Positions 48,404 through 56,733 of a DNA stretch of 64,000 nucleotides are shown here, piece after piece. The position numbers and the translations under genes were made by a program. The stretch lies in the NCBI RefSeq assembly GCF_001570785.1, contig NZ_BCSI01000008.1:1-64000 (forward strand). The letters run 5' to 3'. The notes beneath the pieces are model-generated. The model ran no database searches and was not told where the DNA came from. It was given only the letters and a program-made list of their open reading frames with translations. Every line of letters begins with the position of its first letter. Positions within the stretch are counted from its first letter, which is position 1. Origin of the DNA: Dermabacter hominis NBRC 106157 (GTDB taxonomy: Bacteria > Actinomycetota > Actinomycetes > Actinomycetales > Dermabacteraceae).

Positions 48404-48405
48404 AG

Positions 48406-49377
48406 CTATGAAATCTCCGGTGGTGTTATGCGTTCAATCGCGCGCAAACGCACGCTTGCAGAACGGGGGTTGGTTTCTTGCTCGCTCGCTGGCGCCTTCA
48501 TGGCGCCACGCTTCACGAGCGAAAAATCGGGGGCAAACTGAGCGAGGTCGACGGGCAAGCCTTCGGGGGCCTTCGACGAACTCGCCGCGGTGAAGGCTTC
48601 CTTGACCATTCGATCCTCGAGAGAGTGGTACGACTCGATCACGAGCCTCCCTCCCGGCGCTAGGGCCGCGAGAGCGTTGTCGAGCGCGTCGTGCAGGATG
48701 TCGAGTTCCTCATTCACGGCGATACGCAACGCCTGGAAGGTGCGCTTGGCCGGGTGGCCGCCTGAGTGGCGGGACTTCGCGGGAATGGACTTTTCGATCG
48801 CACTGACGAGCTGAGGGGAGCGCTCGAAGGGGTCCGACGCCCGCTCCTTCACGATCGTGCGCGCGATTCGCCTGGAGAACTTTTCTTCGCCGTAGCGATA
48901 CAGGACGTTCGCAATGTCCTGCTCCGACCACGTGTTGAGGATGTCCGCCGCGGTGAGCGCATCTCCATCGGGGTTCATACGCATATCCAGCGGGGCATCT
49001 GCGCTGTACGCAAACCCGCGTTCGCGCGTATCAATCTGAAAACTCGAGAGCCCGAGGTCCATGAGGATGCCGTCGGCCCTATCGCGCCCCGCGTGTGCGA
49101 GCGCGTCGGCAACGCGATCGTAGGTGGTGTGCACGAGAGTGAAACGCCCCTCGAAGCCTTCGCTCGTGAGCCGCTCACGCGCGAGACCAAGCGCGGCGCG
49201 GTCACGGTCGATACCGACGAGATGCGCATGCGGGAAAGCGTCGAGCACCGCACAGGCGTGGCCAGCCATTCCAAGTGTGCAATCCACGTAAGTGGATTCT
49301 TCCCGCTCAAGCGCCGGTCGAAGGAGTTCGAGGCACTCCTCGCGCATGACGGGTGCGTGAAGCTGGGATGCGTCCAT
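48406..49377 (-). CDS. rsmH: 16S rRNA m4C1402 methyltransferase
   Basis: RsmH (MraW) methylates the N4 of C1402 in 16S rRNA. The N-terminal HAPVMREECLELL, the SAM-binding VDCTLGMAGHACAVL and GIDRDRAAL, and the LMDLGLSSFQID motif are diagnostic. The 323-residue length is normal. It is second in the dcw cluster, after mraZ, with an unusually structured 162-base gap between the two. Confidence 0.96.
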   Translation of the reverse strand: MDASQLHAPVMREECLELLRPALEREESTYVDCTLGMAGHACAVLDAFPHAHLVGIDRDRAALGLARERLTSEGFEGRFTLVHTTYDRVADALAHAGRDRADGILMDLGLSSFQIDTRERGFAYSADAPLDMRMNPDGDALTAADILNTWSEQDIANVLYRYGEEKFSRRIARTIVKERASDPFERSPQLVSAIEKSIPAKSRHSGGHPAKRTFQALRIAVNEELDILHDALDNALAALAPGGRLVIESYHSLEDRMVKEAFTAASSSKAPEGLPVDLAQFAPDFSLVKRGAMKAPASEQETNPRSASVRLRAIERITPPEIS

Positions 49378-49464
49378 GCCGTGCCTCCCTTCGCGCTTCG
49401 CTTACTTTCGCCGTTGCGGCGCCGATGTCGTGGTCGTTTCGCGGGTGACGTCATACCGTCAGAC

Positions 49465-49522
49465 ATCTCCTCGCTTGCGTCCCGCCACCGGGGAAGATGC
49501 GTCGGGGCGCAAGCGAAGAGAT
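49465..49522 (-). other. Long hairpin in the mraZ-rsmH intergenic region
   Basis: Positions 49465-49484 pair with 49503-49522 in a 20-bp stem with one mismatch and one G-U pair, and an 18-base loop. The core is TCGCTTGCG/CGCAAGCGA. It lies 17 bases after the mraZ stop and about 90 bases before rsmH. No T tract follows on the minus strand, so it is not a classical terminator. It may modulate read-through or mRNA stability. Confidence 0.5.
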
Positions 49523-49539
49523 GCCTCGCGGCACGTCGT

Positions 49540-49971
49540 CTAGAACAAACCTGGAACGATTTCGGTTGCCGTTTGAGCGAAGGCCTCCTCGGTCTGTCCC
49601 AGATATGTCTCCCACGCCTCGCTCGACCAGATCTCGATGCGATTACCGGCACCAATAACCGTGCATTCGCGATCGAGCCCCGCATACGAGCGAAGGTGCG
49701 AAGGAATGGTCACGCGTCCCTGCTTATCCGGCACGACGTCTTCCGCTCCCGAGAGGAGCACGCGGAGGTAATCGCGCGCGTCCTTGCTCGTGACCGGCGC
49801 CTGCCGCAACTGCTCGTGGAGACTCTCAAACTCACGCATGGGGTACACCGTCACGCAGTGTTCCTGGCCGCGGGTCATGACGAGTCCAGCCGCGAGCTGG
49901 TCACGAAACTTTGCCGGAAAGATGAGCCGCCCCTTGTCATCGAGCTTGGGCGTGAAGGTGCCAAGAAACAT
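49540..49971 (-). CDS. mraZ: Transcriptional regulator MraZ
   Basis: MraZ is an AbrB-fold DNA-binding protein that represses its own dcw promoter. Two tandem repeats carry the signatures [15 protein letters not shown] and [17 protein letters not shown] at 49977 lies inside the ribosome-binding site. The ATG at 49971 with GGAGG five bases upstream gives the normal start [14 protein letters not shown] (143 residues). Repeats matching the known MraZ operator type lie 48-72 bases upstream. Confidence 0.95.
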   Translation of the reverse strand: MFLGTFTPKLDDKGRLIFPAKFRDQLAAGLVMTRGQEHCVTVYPMREFESLHEQLRQAPVTSKDARDYLRVLLSGAEDVVPDKQGRVTIPSHLRSYAGLDRECTVIGAGNRIEIWSSEAWETYLGQTEEAFAQTATEIVPGLF

Positions 49972-50018
49972 GGGCACCTCCGTTTCCCCGCTCGATTCGG
50001 GTGGACCTCTCCTTACGC

Positions 50019-50043
50019 CCCCACTTTACCCCACTTCCCACCA
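50019..50043 (-). promoter_or_regulatory. MraZ operator repeats upstream of mraZ
   Basis: On the minus strand TGGTG, TGGGG and TGGGG occur with an exact 10-base period (50039-50043, 50029-50033, 50019-50023), each separated by five bases. MraZ in E. coli and mollicutes binds TGGGN repeats with five-base spacers in the mra promoter. The match in sequence, period and place, 48 bases from the mraZ ATG, supports an autoregulatory operator. Confidence 0.65.
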
Positions 50044-50310
50044 CAAACAACACCCCCTCCCCCACTTTGTCACGAAATCGATATAAAACTGCAGTTCACG
50101 GCAGTGGGGGCAAGTGGAGGAGATTCCCCGCACAGCTCTTCAATCACCCAAAATCGGAGGGTTTTCCCAGACTCACCGCGCTGCCCGCACGGAAATTGCG
50201 CGACACCGACCGAGACGCATCTACACACAAAATGCCTGTTCAGAACAGCTAATTGGCGCAAAGAGTGCACCGTCGCACCAAGGTCGCAAGATCCTGGAGG
50301 GCAACGCGGG

Positions 50311-50356
50311 TGGAGGAAAGTGGGGAGAGTGGAGGGAAGTGGAGGAGGCAGTGGAA
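50311..50356 (+). repeat. TGGRG repeat array upstream of mraZ
   Basis: On the plus strand TGGAG, TGGGG, TGGAG, TGGAG and TGGAA begin at 50311, 50321, 50330, 50340 and 50352, a near 10-base period. A shorter pair, TGGGG and TGGAG, begins at 50105 and 50115. They resemble the MraZ box but lie on the opposite strand and further from mraZ. Auxiliary MraZ sites are one reading; a simple purine-rich repeat is another. Confidence 0.4.
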
Positions 50357-50466
50357 AGTCAAGGGCGAGGGAAGCACGCTCTAGGACTTAGAACCTAAGG
50401 AATGCAGTAGAGAGCCGGGATCGAAGGACGATGCCGGTTTCCTTTATCGCTGGCGCTTGCCTACAC

Positions 50467-50498
50467 AATAAACCGGCTTCCCTTTCGTGAAGCCGGTT
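50467..50498 (-). terminator. Probable terminator of the DUF3040 gene
   Basis: AACCGGCTTC (50471-50480) and GAAGCCGGTT (50489-50498) form a perfect 10-bp stem with an 8-base loop. The minus strand continues TATTGTG. It lies 38 bases after the stop of the DUF3040 gene. The T tract is weak, so termination efficiency is uncertain. Confidence 0.6.
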
Positions 50499-50535
50499 CC
50501 TACAGGACGATCCGGGCAACGGCGCCCGGGAAACG

Positions 50536-50946
50536 CTAGCGCTCGCGACCGCGTTCGTCCCAGCGATCTTCGAGTTTCTTCATGAAGCTCGACTGCTGAG
50601 CCCCCTTGGAATTCTTCCCCGCAACTCCCTGCGTGAAGGACGGGTGCATCCGTCGCGGGTCATCGAGGGGAATGGTCTTTGGCTTTTCCGCTGAAAGACA
50701 CACGAATGCCCCGACGACCATGACGATAAAGGCAAGAACACCGAGCCACACTGCCGGCAGCGACACCGCAAAAATCAGAAGCGCGAGACCACCGACGATG
50801 ACGCCGCCACCGAGTGCGATGCGGCGAGGGTTAAACGACGACGACTTTTCAGCCCCACCGAACTGGTGCGCAAGCGTGGGGTCATCGCTCGACAGCTGCT
50901 TTTCGAGCTCGTCGAGGATCCTCTGCTCTTTTTCGGAAAGTGGCAT
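50536..50946 (-). CDS. DUF3040 membrane protein
   Basis: This 136-residue protein starts MPLSEKEQRILDELEKQL, the typical DUF3040 N-terminus. Two adjacent hydrophobic helices follow at about 48-90. The C-terminal tail is charged. The family is widespread in actinobacteria, often near dcw genes and dinB, and its function is unknown. AAGGAGG five bases before the ATG fixes the start. Confidence 0.85.
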   Translation of the reverse strand: MPLSEKEQRILDELEKQLSSDDPTLAHQFGGAEKSSSFNPRRIALGGGVIVGGLALLIFAVSLPAVWLGVLAFIVMVVGAFVCLSAEKPKTIPLDDPRRMHPSFTQGVAGKNSKGAQQSSFMKKLEDRWDERGRER

Positions 50947-51067
50947 TGGTGCCTCCTTACACCGAGACAAAGCGGGCCCTATCCACGCACGAGAGTGAGG
51001 GGTGCTGCTCGGCGGATCGTCGTGCCTTCAGTGTAGGCAGCAAACCTGAGATTCGGAAAACGCACCG

Positions 51068-52309
51068 CTACCGAGAGCCCCCTCCTCGCGTCTCGCCAGT
51101 GCCCGCATCCGTGCCGTCCTTCGCCTCAAGGTCACGTTTGTCGAGCCCGGACGCTCTGGCGAGCGACCTGACGCCGAAGCGTTCACGAGCACGGTCCATC
51201 GCCCGATCCACATCGCTCCACGTCGCCGATCGCCCTTCGAGATCACCCTGCGCATGCACACTCGAGGCAGGCACGAGGTGCTCAGCCCGCACCCCGAGAA
51301 GGCGCACGGCACCCACCCCTTCGAGGGCACGCTCGCACACGACGAGGGCGCGCTCACGAAACTCCTCGCTCTCCTGAACAGGAATGGGGAAGCTACCCGT
51401 TCGCGTGAGGCTCGACCAATCGGGGCGACGAACCTTGATGGAGACGCTCTTCGCGGCCAGGCCCCGCCTGCGCAATCGGTACGAGACTTCGTCAGCCATA
51501 CTCGTTGCGATCGAGCGCAGCCGCACGGGATCAGCGATATCGGTCGAGAACGTACGCTCCTTTCCGATGCTCTTATCTTTCGCGCTCGCGCCGACGGGAC
51601 GCGAATCCTCGCCGCGCGCGAGCGCAAGCAGCGCGGGGGCGGCGGAGCCCACGGCTCTGTGCACAACGCTCGGAGGGAGGGCCGCGAGATCTCCGACGGT
51701 GACGACACCGAGGTTCGTGAACTTCTTCTGCGCGACGGGGCCCACGCCGCCGATGGCGGAAAGCGGAAGCGGCGCAAGGAACTCAGCCGTACGTTCAGGC
51801 TCAACGACGTCAATGCCGTGGGGCTTGGCGCGCGAGGACGCGATCTTCGCAACGGATTTTGAGATACCAACGCCCACGGAGCAGGTCAGGTGGACTTCGT
51901 CCCATACAGCCTGGCGGATGTCTCTCGCGATCGTTGCCGGCTCCCCTAGCAGGCGCTGTACCCCGGAGATATCGAGATACGCCTCGTCTACGCTTACCGC
52001 TTCCCGAAGGGGCGTAAACCGGTCGAGAACACCCATGATCTGCGCGGACACGTCCCGATAGTGGGCGTGTCGACCGGGCAAAACAATCAGATCGGGGCAC
52101 AGTGCACGCGCGCGGCTCATGGGCATCGCCGAGTGGACACCGTATCGGCGTGCCTCGTAGCTAGCGGTCGCGACGACTCCCCTGGGCCCATCGCCACCAA
52201 CCGCAAGGGGGCGGCCCCGCAAACGCGGGTCGTCGCGAACTTCGACGGAGGCGAAAAAGGCATCCATGTCGACATGCGCGATGGCGCGCTGCCACGGCTC
52301 ACCGTCCAT
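51068..52309 (-). CDS. dinB: DNA polymerase IV (Y family)
   Basis: DinB is an error-prone translesion polymerase. The Y-family active-site motifs HVDMDAFFASVE (catalytic Asp) and SVDEAYLDIS are present. The helix-hairpin-helix region is AIGGVGPVAQKKF and the little-finger domain follows. The 413-residue length is normal. I find no LexA-like box in its short upstream spacer, so SOS control is not evident. Confidence 0.94.
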   Translation of the reverse strand: MDGEPWQRAIAHVDMDAFFASVEVRDDPRLRGRPLAVGGDGPRGVVATASYEARRYGVHSAMPMSRARALCPDLIVLPGRHAHYRDVSAQIMGVLDRFTPLREAVSVDEAYLDISGVQRLLGEPATIARDIRQAVWDEVHLTCSVGVGISKSVAKIASSRAKPHGIDVVEPERTAEFLAPLPLSAIGGVGPVAQKKFTNLGVVTVGDLAALPPSVVHRAVGSAAPALLALARGEDSRPVGASAKDKSIGKERTFSTDIADPVRLRSIATSMADEVSYRLRRRGLAAKSVSIKVRRPDWSSLTRTGSFPIPVQESEEFRERALVVCERALEGVGAVRLLGVRAEHLVPASSVHAQGDLEGRSATWSDVDRAMDRARERFGVRSLARASGLDKRDLEAKDGTDAGTGETRGGGSR

Positions 52310-52347
52310 GCCGCACCTCCCAACGCTTGATACTTAAGCCTACGCGG

Positions 52348-52794
52348 TCAGGCAGCGGCAAGAGCCTCAAGCCCGAGGAGCTCCTCCTTCACCGAGTGAA
52401 CATAGGCGAGGGTCTGTTCGGCGTGCTCCTGCACGTCCTGCTGGGAGATTCGACTCGTGTGCTCCCAGTAGTGCTCCGCGCTACGGCGAAGCTCGACAAA
52501 ACGCGCCGCCTCCCGTGCGCGCGCCCTGTGCATTCCCCCCATGCGCTCAAGCGCTACCCACACGTTCAGCGGGAGCTTGCGTTTCCTGTGAGCGTTTGCC
52601 CGGCGAATCGCGAGCCCCGCACTCTTGAGCGCCGCGCGGTGGACGCGCTCAAATCGTTCAGCGGCGCTCATGCCTGCCTCATCAAGGCTCGCGTGGATCT
52701 CGGCTTCGAATGTCTCCAGGCGATCCAGATCCGCGTTAAGGTCCCGAATTTCGCGCAGCGCCGCCGGCGCTGCCACTGTCATGGTCGATGGCAT
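52348..52794 (-). CDS. HEPN-type protein (SAV_6107-like)
   Basis: This 148-residue, all-helical, Arg/Ala-rich protein has no membrane span. The ERFERVHRAALKSAGLAIRRA segment and location beside dinB resemble the SAV_6107 HEPN family found next to dinB in other actinobacteria. HEPN folds often belong to nucleases, but I see no clear R-X4-H catalytic motif, so an RNase role is not supported. The ATG at 52794 is chosen over an upstream open frame that would cross the divergent promoter. Confidence 0.6.
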   Translation of the reverse strand: MPSTMTVAAPAALREIRDLNADLDRLETFEAEIHASLDEAGMSAAERFERVHRAALKSAGLAIRRANAHRKRKLPLNVWVALERMGGMHRARAREAARFVELRRSAEHYWEHTSRISQQDVQEHAEQTLAYVHSVKEELLGLEALAAA

Positions 52795-52831
52795 GATTCT
52801 TCCCCTTTCTCGACACTCACGACGATAGGAA

Positions 52832-52857
52832 GGGGGTGAGACATTTAAACTCGAGTC
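52832..52857 (+). promoter_or_regulatory. Leaderless-type promoter sharing a 22-bp element with lexA
   Basis: Positions 52832-52853 are identical to 57718-57739 upstream of lexA. The core is TGAGACATTTAAACT, with a possible -10 TAAACT at 52846-52851. Here the ATG follows the -10 after six bases, so transcription would start at or next to the A of ATG, giving a leaderless mRNA. No matching -35 hexamer is visible, so the conserved spacer may be a protein-binding site. Confidence 0.5.
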
Positions 52858-53706
52858 ATGGCACGCAACCGTCGATCGAACCGGCTCCCCCTCCACCTCC
52901 CCTTCTTCGAGGACATCCCCACTAGCCACTCAGTCGTGCGGTTGGAACCCGAAACAGACGGTTCCTACACCGTGATCATCGATGGCATGGAGAGCTCCCA
53001 CATCCATCCTGATCCCGAACACCTCGTCTTCGAATACATGCGGTGGATCGCCCTGATCATGACGACGACGTACCCCCGTGAGACGACACTGAACATCGCC
53101 CACCTCGGCGGCGGAGCCGCCTCACTCCCCCGAGCCCTCGCCCATCATTTCCCCGCCTCTCGAAACTCCGTCATCGAACTCGACGCGAAGCTGATCAACC
53201 TCGTTCGCGAATGGGTCGACCTTCCCCCTTCGCCTCGCGTCGCCATTCGCGAGGGCGATGCCTTCGCCGTCCTTCCCACACTGCGCACCGCACGCTTCGA
53301 CGTGGTGATACGCGACGTCTTCTCCAACTCCCGCACGCCCCTCGCCATGCGTAGCCTCGAAGCAGCACGCGAACAGCGCCGAATACTCAACGACGACGGC
53401 ATGTTTCTCGCCAACATCGCCATGGACCGAGACCAGCACGAACTCGCCGATGAGATCGTCACGCTGCGCGAAGTCTTCGGCGAGATCGAGCTCATCGCGG
53501 AACCGAGCGCCATCAAGAAGCGCCGCCGCTCTAACTGCATCGCCGTCTACGCGCCCGGCGGGCTCAGCGACGATGCCCGCCGAGCGATTCGAACCGACGC
53601 GGTGACAGTGCGCACTCTCGACAAAAGGACCGTCGACAAGCTCGCCAGTGGCGGCAGCGTTGTTGAGCTCGGAGGCGATGCGAGCGCAGCCACCGTCGGA
53701 CATTAA
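52858..53706 (+). CDS. Spermidine-synthase-like methyltransferase-fold protein
   Basis: This 282-residue Rossmann-fold protein resembles SpeE-like proteins. The AdoMet-type loop LNIAHLGGGAASLPRALA, the acidic VIELDAKLINLVREW and the RDVFSNSRTP segment occur in order. The polyamine-site acidic residues of true spermidine synthases are not obvious, and no speD or speA gene is nearby, so the substrate is unknown. There is no ribosome-binding site; the gene is probably leaderless. It converges on the cold-shock gene with a shared terminator region. Confidence 0.75.
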   Translation: MARNRRSNRLPLHLPFFEDIPTSHSVVRLEPETDGSYTVIIDGMESSHIHPDPEHLVFEYMRWIALIMTTTYPRETTLNIAHLGGGAASLPRALAHHFPASRNSVIELDAKLINLVREWVDLPPSPRVAIREGDAFAVLPTLRTARFDVVIRDVFSNSRTPLAMRSLEAAREQRRILNDDGMFLANIAMDRDQHELADEIVTLREVFGEIELIAEPSAIKKRRRSNCIAVYAPGGLSDDARRAIRTDAVTVRTLDKRTVDKLASGGSVVELGGDASAATVGH

Positions 53707-53737
53707 AAAAGTTCCGCACCCTGCACGGGTGCGGAAC
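53705..53737 (-). terminator. Intrinsic terminator after the cold-shock gene
   Basis: GTTCCGCACCC (53711-53721) and GGGTGCGGAAC (53727-53737) form a perfect 11-bp stem with a 5-base loop. The minus strand continues TTTTTT (53705-53710). It ends the cold-shock transcript and abuts the stop codon of the convergent SpeE-like gene. Confidence 0.92.
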
Positions 53738-53757
53738 GAAAGCCTAGCGAGGCGAAC

Positions 53758-53964
53758 CTACGCGAGCGAACGAACGTGCGCGGCCTGCGGGCCCTTGTCG
53801 CCGTCGACAACCTCGAACTCGACACGCTGGCCCTCATCGAGGGTGCGGAAACCGTCCATGTCAATGCTCGTGTGGTGAACGAACACGTCAGCGCCGCCAC
53901 CATCAACCTCGATGAAGCCGAAACCCTTTTCGGCGTTGAACCATTTAACTGAGCCCTGTGCCAT
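53758..53964 (-). CDS. Cold-shock protein (CspA family)
   Basis: This single cold-shock-domain RNA chaperone has RNA-binding motifs KGFGFIEV (RNP1) and DVFVHHTSI (RNP2) in a 68-residue protein starting [14 protein letters not shown]. The ATG at 53964 with AGGGGAG upstream is clear; upstream in-frame codons belong to the 5' region. The 237-base spacer to the next gene could hold a long leader, as in other csp mRNAs. A strong terminator follows. Confidence 0.95.
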   Translation of the reverse strand: MAQGSVKWFNAEKGFGFIEVDGGGADVFVHHTSIDMDGFRTLDEGQRVEFEVVDGDKGPQAAHVRSLA

Positions 53965-54105
53965 GCGTGGACTCCCCTTACTTCTCGTACCAAACTGCGC
54001 GAAAACACGCGCAGGTACCATCATTCCACGCTCGGCATTCACGCGCCCAGTTTCCCTTCAGCGTGTCGAGCAGATTCCCGCTAACCGCGCGAGCGCACAC
54101 CCGGG

Positions 54106-54134
54106 TTGGAACGCACATGAAAAGCGACCATAAT
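54106..54134 (+). promoter_or_regulatory. Probable promoter of the HelD/HelR-type helicase gene
   Basis: TTGGAA (54106-54111), 17 bases and CATAAT (54129-54134) form a good housekeeping promoter, giving a leader of about 60 bases. AAGGA lies six bases before the GTG start. No obvious rifamycin-associated element was identified by eye. Confidence 0.6.
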
Positions 54135-54201
54135 GGAATGTCGCTTCTGCCTCCCGCGAAGGGACGCAAGCGAATCGTGACCCATCCTGGAAGGACCCAA
54201 C

Positions 54202-56442
54202 GTGGCTTCCTCTGACGAGCAAATCGCCCTCGAGCAGCGCTACGCCGACCGAGTCTACGCACGCATCGACGAACAAATCGCACGCCTCGAAACGCAACTC
54301 ACTGACGTCATCAGCGCCCAGACGGCGAGCACGCACCAAAACCGCAGCGAGCGAGACTCCTTCGCGACTTTCTACGAGGATCGGATCGGGCTGCTGAGGT
54401 CCGTCTCAGAGAACGCTATTTTTGGCCGGCTCGACAGGTCCGACGCCACCCGGCACTACATTGGGCGCATCGGCGTGTTCACCGCTGAAGGCACCCAACT
54501 CCTGGTCGACTGGCGCGCCCCCGCAGCCGCCGCGTTTTACCAGGCAACGCCGAGGCACCCGCAGGGCGTTCGCTTGCGTCGGCACCTCGTCACTTCGGGA
54601 CGCACCGTGACCGATATCGAAGACGACGTTCTCGACGGCACGCTCCTCGACTCAGATGAGCACCATTCGAGCCTCCAGGGAGAAGGGGCACTCCTTGCGG
54701 CGGTCTCCGCGAAACGCACGGGCCGCATGGGCGATATCGTCGCGACAATCCAGGCCGAACAAGATCGCATTATCCGCCACGAAACACGCGGCGCGCTCGT
54801 TGTGCAGGGAGGCCCCGGCACCGGCAAGACTGCCGTCGCCCTCCACCGCGCGGCTTACCAGCTCTATACGCACCGTAAGAGGCTCGAGCATTCGGGCGTT
54901 CTCATCGTTGCCCCCACGCGCGGCTTCCTGCGCTACATCGAGCGCGTGTTGCCCAGCCTCGGCGAAACAGGCGTCGTCACCCTCACGCCGGGCGAACTCG
55001 TTCCGGGCGTGCGGGCAGACACACACGATCGCGAAGACGTCGCCCGCGTCAAAGGGTCCCTCGCGATGGCAAAGGTTCTGCGCCGTGCCGTCAAGGCGCG
55101 CCAGCAAGTTCCCAAAGGCCCCATCGACCTCAATATCGACGGGGTCCACATCACTCTCACTCCGGGCGATGTCCGTACAGCGCGCGCGGAGGCCCGCGCG
55201 ACGGGCAGGCCGCACAACCATGCACGCACAACCTTCGTACGCGCCGCACTCGACCGCCTCGTTGAGGCCTATGTCGCCGAGCTCACGCGCCTCGAACGCC
55301 CGTGGGCAGAGGAGGACCGCGCGGATCTCCTCCACGATCTGCGAACGAACCACGACGTCAAAGTCGCCCTCAACCGGTGCTGGCTGCCATACAGCCCGCA
55401 ATCCTTCGCCCGTTCATTCTTCGCGAGCATCGAGCGGCTGGTTCACGCGGCGGGCGACCACATGAGCGCGCGGGAGATCAAGCTTCTTCACCGCTCGAAG
55501 GACGCCGAGTGGACGATCGAAGACGTCGCCCTCCTCGACGAAATCGCGGAGCTCCTCGGTGAAGACGACACCGCCACGCAGCGCGAGAAGGACAAGGCTC
55601 GCACCACCGAACGCTCAAACCTCGAGTATGCCGAAAAGGTGCTGTCCATGATTGATTCCGAGGGGATCGTCAGCGCAGCTGAACTCGCCGCTCAGGTTGG
55701 CGCACGGCGCGACAGTCGCTCCCTCGCCGAGAAAGCCGCAGCGGATCGCACCTGGACCTACGGCCACATCGTGGTCGACGAGGCACAAGAGCTCTCGCCG
55801 ATGATGTGGCGTGCACTCATGCGTCGAAACCCCACGAAATCGTTCACAATCGTGGGCGACGTGGCGCAGACCTCCTCGGTCTCCGGCGCCGACTCGTGGG
55901 ATCACGCGCTTTCGCCATTTCTCGAGGATCGGGCGAGCATTGAGGAGCTCACCGTCAATTACCGCACGCCGTCGCGGATCATGCGTCACGCCTCCGCACT
56001 CGCTGCCGCACACGGCTTGCGAGTGACGGAGGTCAGGAGCGTGCGCGAAGGTGAACACGACGTACGTTTCCGGCACACACGTGCCGACAGGGTCATCGAG
56101 GAGGCAGTTAACGAGGCGCGCACGCTTGCCGACCTCACGCAGGGCCGCGTGGCGATCCTTTGCCTCACCGATGATCTTGGTGCCCTCCTGGCGGGAGCTT
56201 CGGCAGTTTTCGGTGCCTCGGCAGTGGGCCGCGGCTCGGTCGGTGTGGACCGGGAAGTTTCCGTGATGACGCCGACGGATGCCAAGGGACTCGAATTCGA
56301 CGCGGTCGTCATCGTGCGCCCCGCCGAGATTCTCACGAGCCATGCTCGCGGCGCTAACGATGTGTACGTCGCGCTCACGCGACCAACTCAGGCGCTCAGC
56401 GTGGTTTATTCGGGAGATCTTCCCGCCGGGTTACGCGCGTAA
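54202..56442 (+). CDS. HelD/HelR-type RNA polymerase-associated helicase
   Basis: This UvrD-like superfamily 1 ATPase has 746 residues. Walker A GGPGTGKT is near residue 203 and VDEAQELSPMMW (Walker B) near 523. The long N-terminal region includes ISRQ-like coiled-coil helices and LLVDWRAPAAAAFYQ, characteristic of HelD. HelD proteins dissociate stalled or inactive RNA polymerase from DNA, and some actinobacterial HelR forms protect polymerase from rifamycins. Which class this is cannot be told without structure-based alignment of the N-terminal arm. Confidence 0.88.
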   Translation: MASSDEQIALEQRYADRVYARIDEQIARLETQLTDVISAQTASTHQNRSERDSFATFYEDRIGLLRSVSENAIFGRLDRSDATRHYIGRIGVFTAEGTQLLVDWRAPAAAAFYQATPRHPQGVRLRRHLVTSGRTVTDIEDDVLDGTLLDSDEHHSSLQGEGALLAAVSAKRTGRMGDIVATIQAEQDRIIRHETRGALVVQGGPGTGKTAVALHRAAYQLYTHRKRLEHSGVLIVAPTRGFLRYIERVLPSLGETGVVTLTPGELVPGVRADTHDREDVARVKGSLAMAKVLRRAVKARQQVPKGPIDLNIDGVHITLTPGDVRTARAEARATGRPHNHARTTFVRAALDRLVEAYVAELTRLERPWAEEDRADLLHDLRTNHDVKVALNRCWLPYSPQSFARSFFASIERLVHAAGDHMSAREIKLLHRSKDAEWTIEDVALLDEIAELLGEDDTATQREKDKARTTERSNLEYAEKVLSMIDSEGIVSAAELAAQVGARRDSRSLAEKAAADRTWTYGHIVVDEAQELSPMMWRALMRRNPTKSFTIVGDVAQTSSVSGADSWDHALSPFLEDRASIEELTVNYRTPSRIMRHASALAAAHGLRVTEVRSVREGEHDVRFRHTRADRVIEEAVNEARTLADLTQGRVAILCLTDDLGALLAGASAVFGASAVGRGSVGVDREVSVMTPTDAKGLEFDAVVIVRPAEILTSHARGANDVYVALTRPTQALSVVYSGDLPAGLRA

Positions 56443-56493
56443 GGCCCGGCGGCTTGTCCACTCGGGCCGAGGCGACCGCTTCGGCGGGGGCAT

Positions 56494-56534
56494 AAAAGAA
56501 CCGATGGCCGCGGCTTCCCCTCCGCGACCATCGG
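56494..56534 (-). terminator. Intrinsic terminator between nrdR and the helicase gene
   Basis: CCGATGG-C-CGCGG (56501-56513) pairs with CCGCG-A-CCATCGG (56522-56534) with one mismatch. The minus strand continues TTCTTTTATG. It lies 200 bases after the nrdR stop and is the first clear terminator for minus-strand transcription from nrdR. The intervening 56535-56733 holds no gene I can support. Confidence 0.7.
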
Positions 56535-56733
56535 CCAAGAAAATCATACAGGGTTTTTGGAGGGTCTCCGACCACTTTTCTGAAAATCTCTCAAGCAAAG
56601 AATTATGCGGCGAGATTTTTCGTCCGCTCCGGGGGAAAGCGGCGGAGTCCAGGGCTGGCGGGAACGGGGCAAATGACGCGTATCGCCGACCAACCTTCGG
56701 CTCGCTCAACTCGCCCGACAGGGGTACTGCGCC

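Larger units (their letters stand above)
49972..50535. other. Gene-free mraZ upstream region
   Basis: These 564 bases separate mraZ from the DUF3040 gene. They hold MraZ-type repeats (50019-50043), an AT-rich patch with a possible mraZ -10 (TTATAT on the minus strand, 50081-50086) and two plus-strand TGGRG repeat arrays (50105-50119 and 50311-50356). A terminator for the DUF3040 gene lies at 50467-50498. No convincing ORF or RNA gene is seen. Confidence 0.55.

Noticed and set aside
50100-50360. CRISPR-like array upstream of mraZ
   Set aside because: The repeat unit is only five bases at a 10-base period with no unique spacers, consistent with protein-binding repeats and not CRISPR.
49972-50535. 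Protein-coding gene or tRNA in the mraZ upstream region
   Set aside because: The short open frames there have no ribosome-binding site or family resemblance, and no cloverleaf with a conserved T-loop was found.
56535-56733. Small RNA between nrdR and the terminator at 56494-56534
   Set aside because: A TATGAT on the minus strand at 56543-56548 is only nine bases from the hairpin, too close to make an RNA, and no -35 accompanies it.
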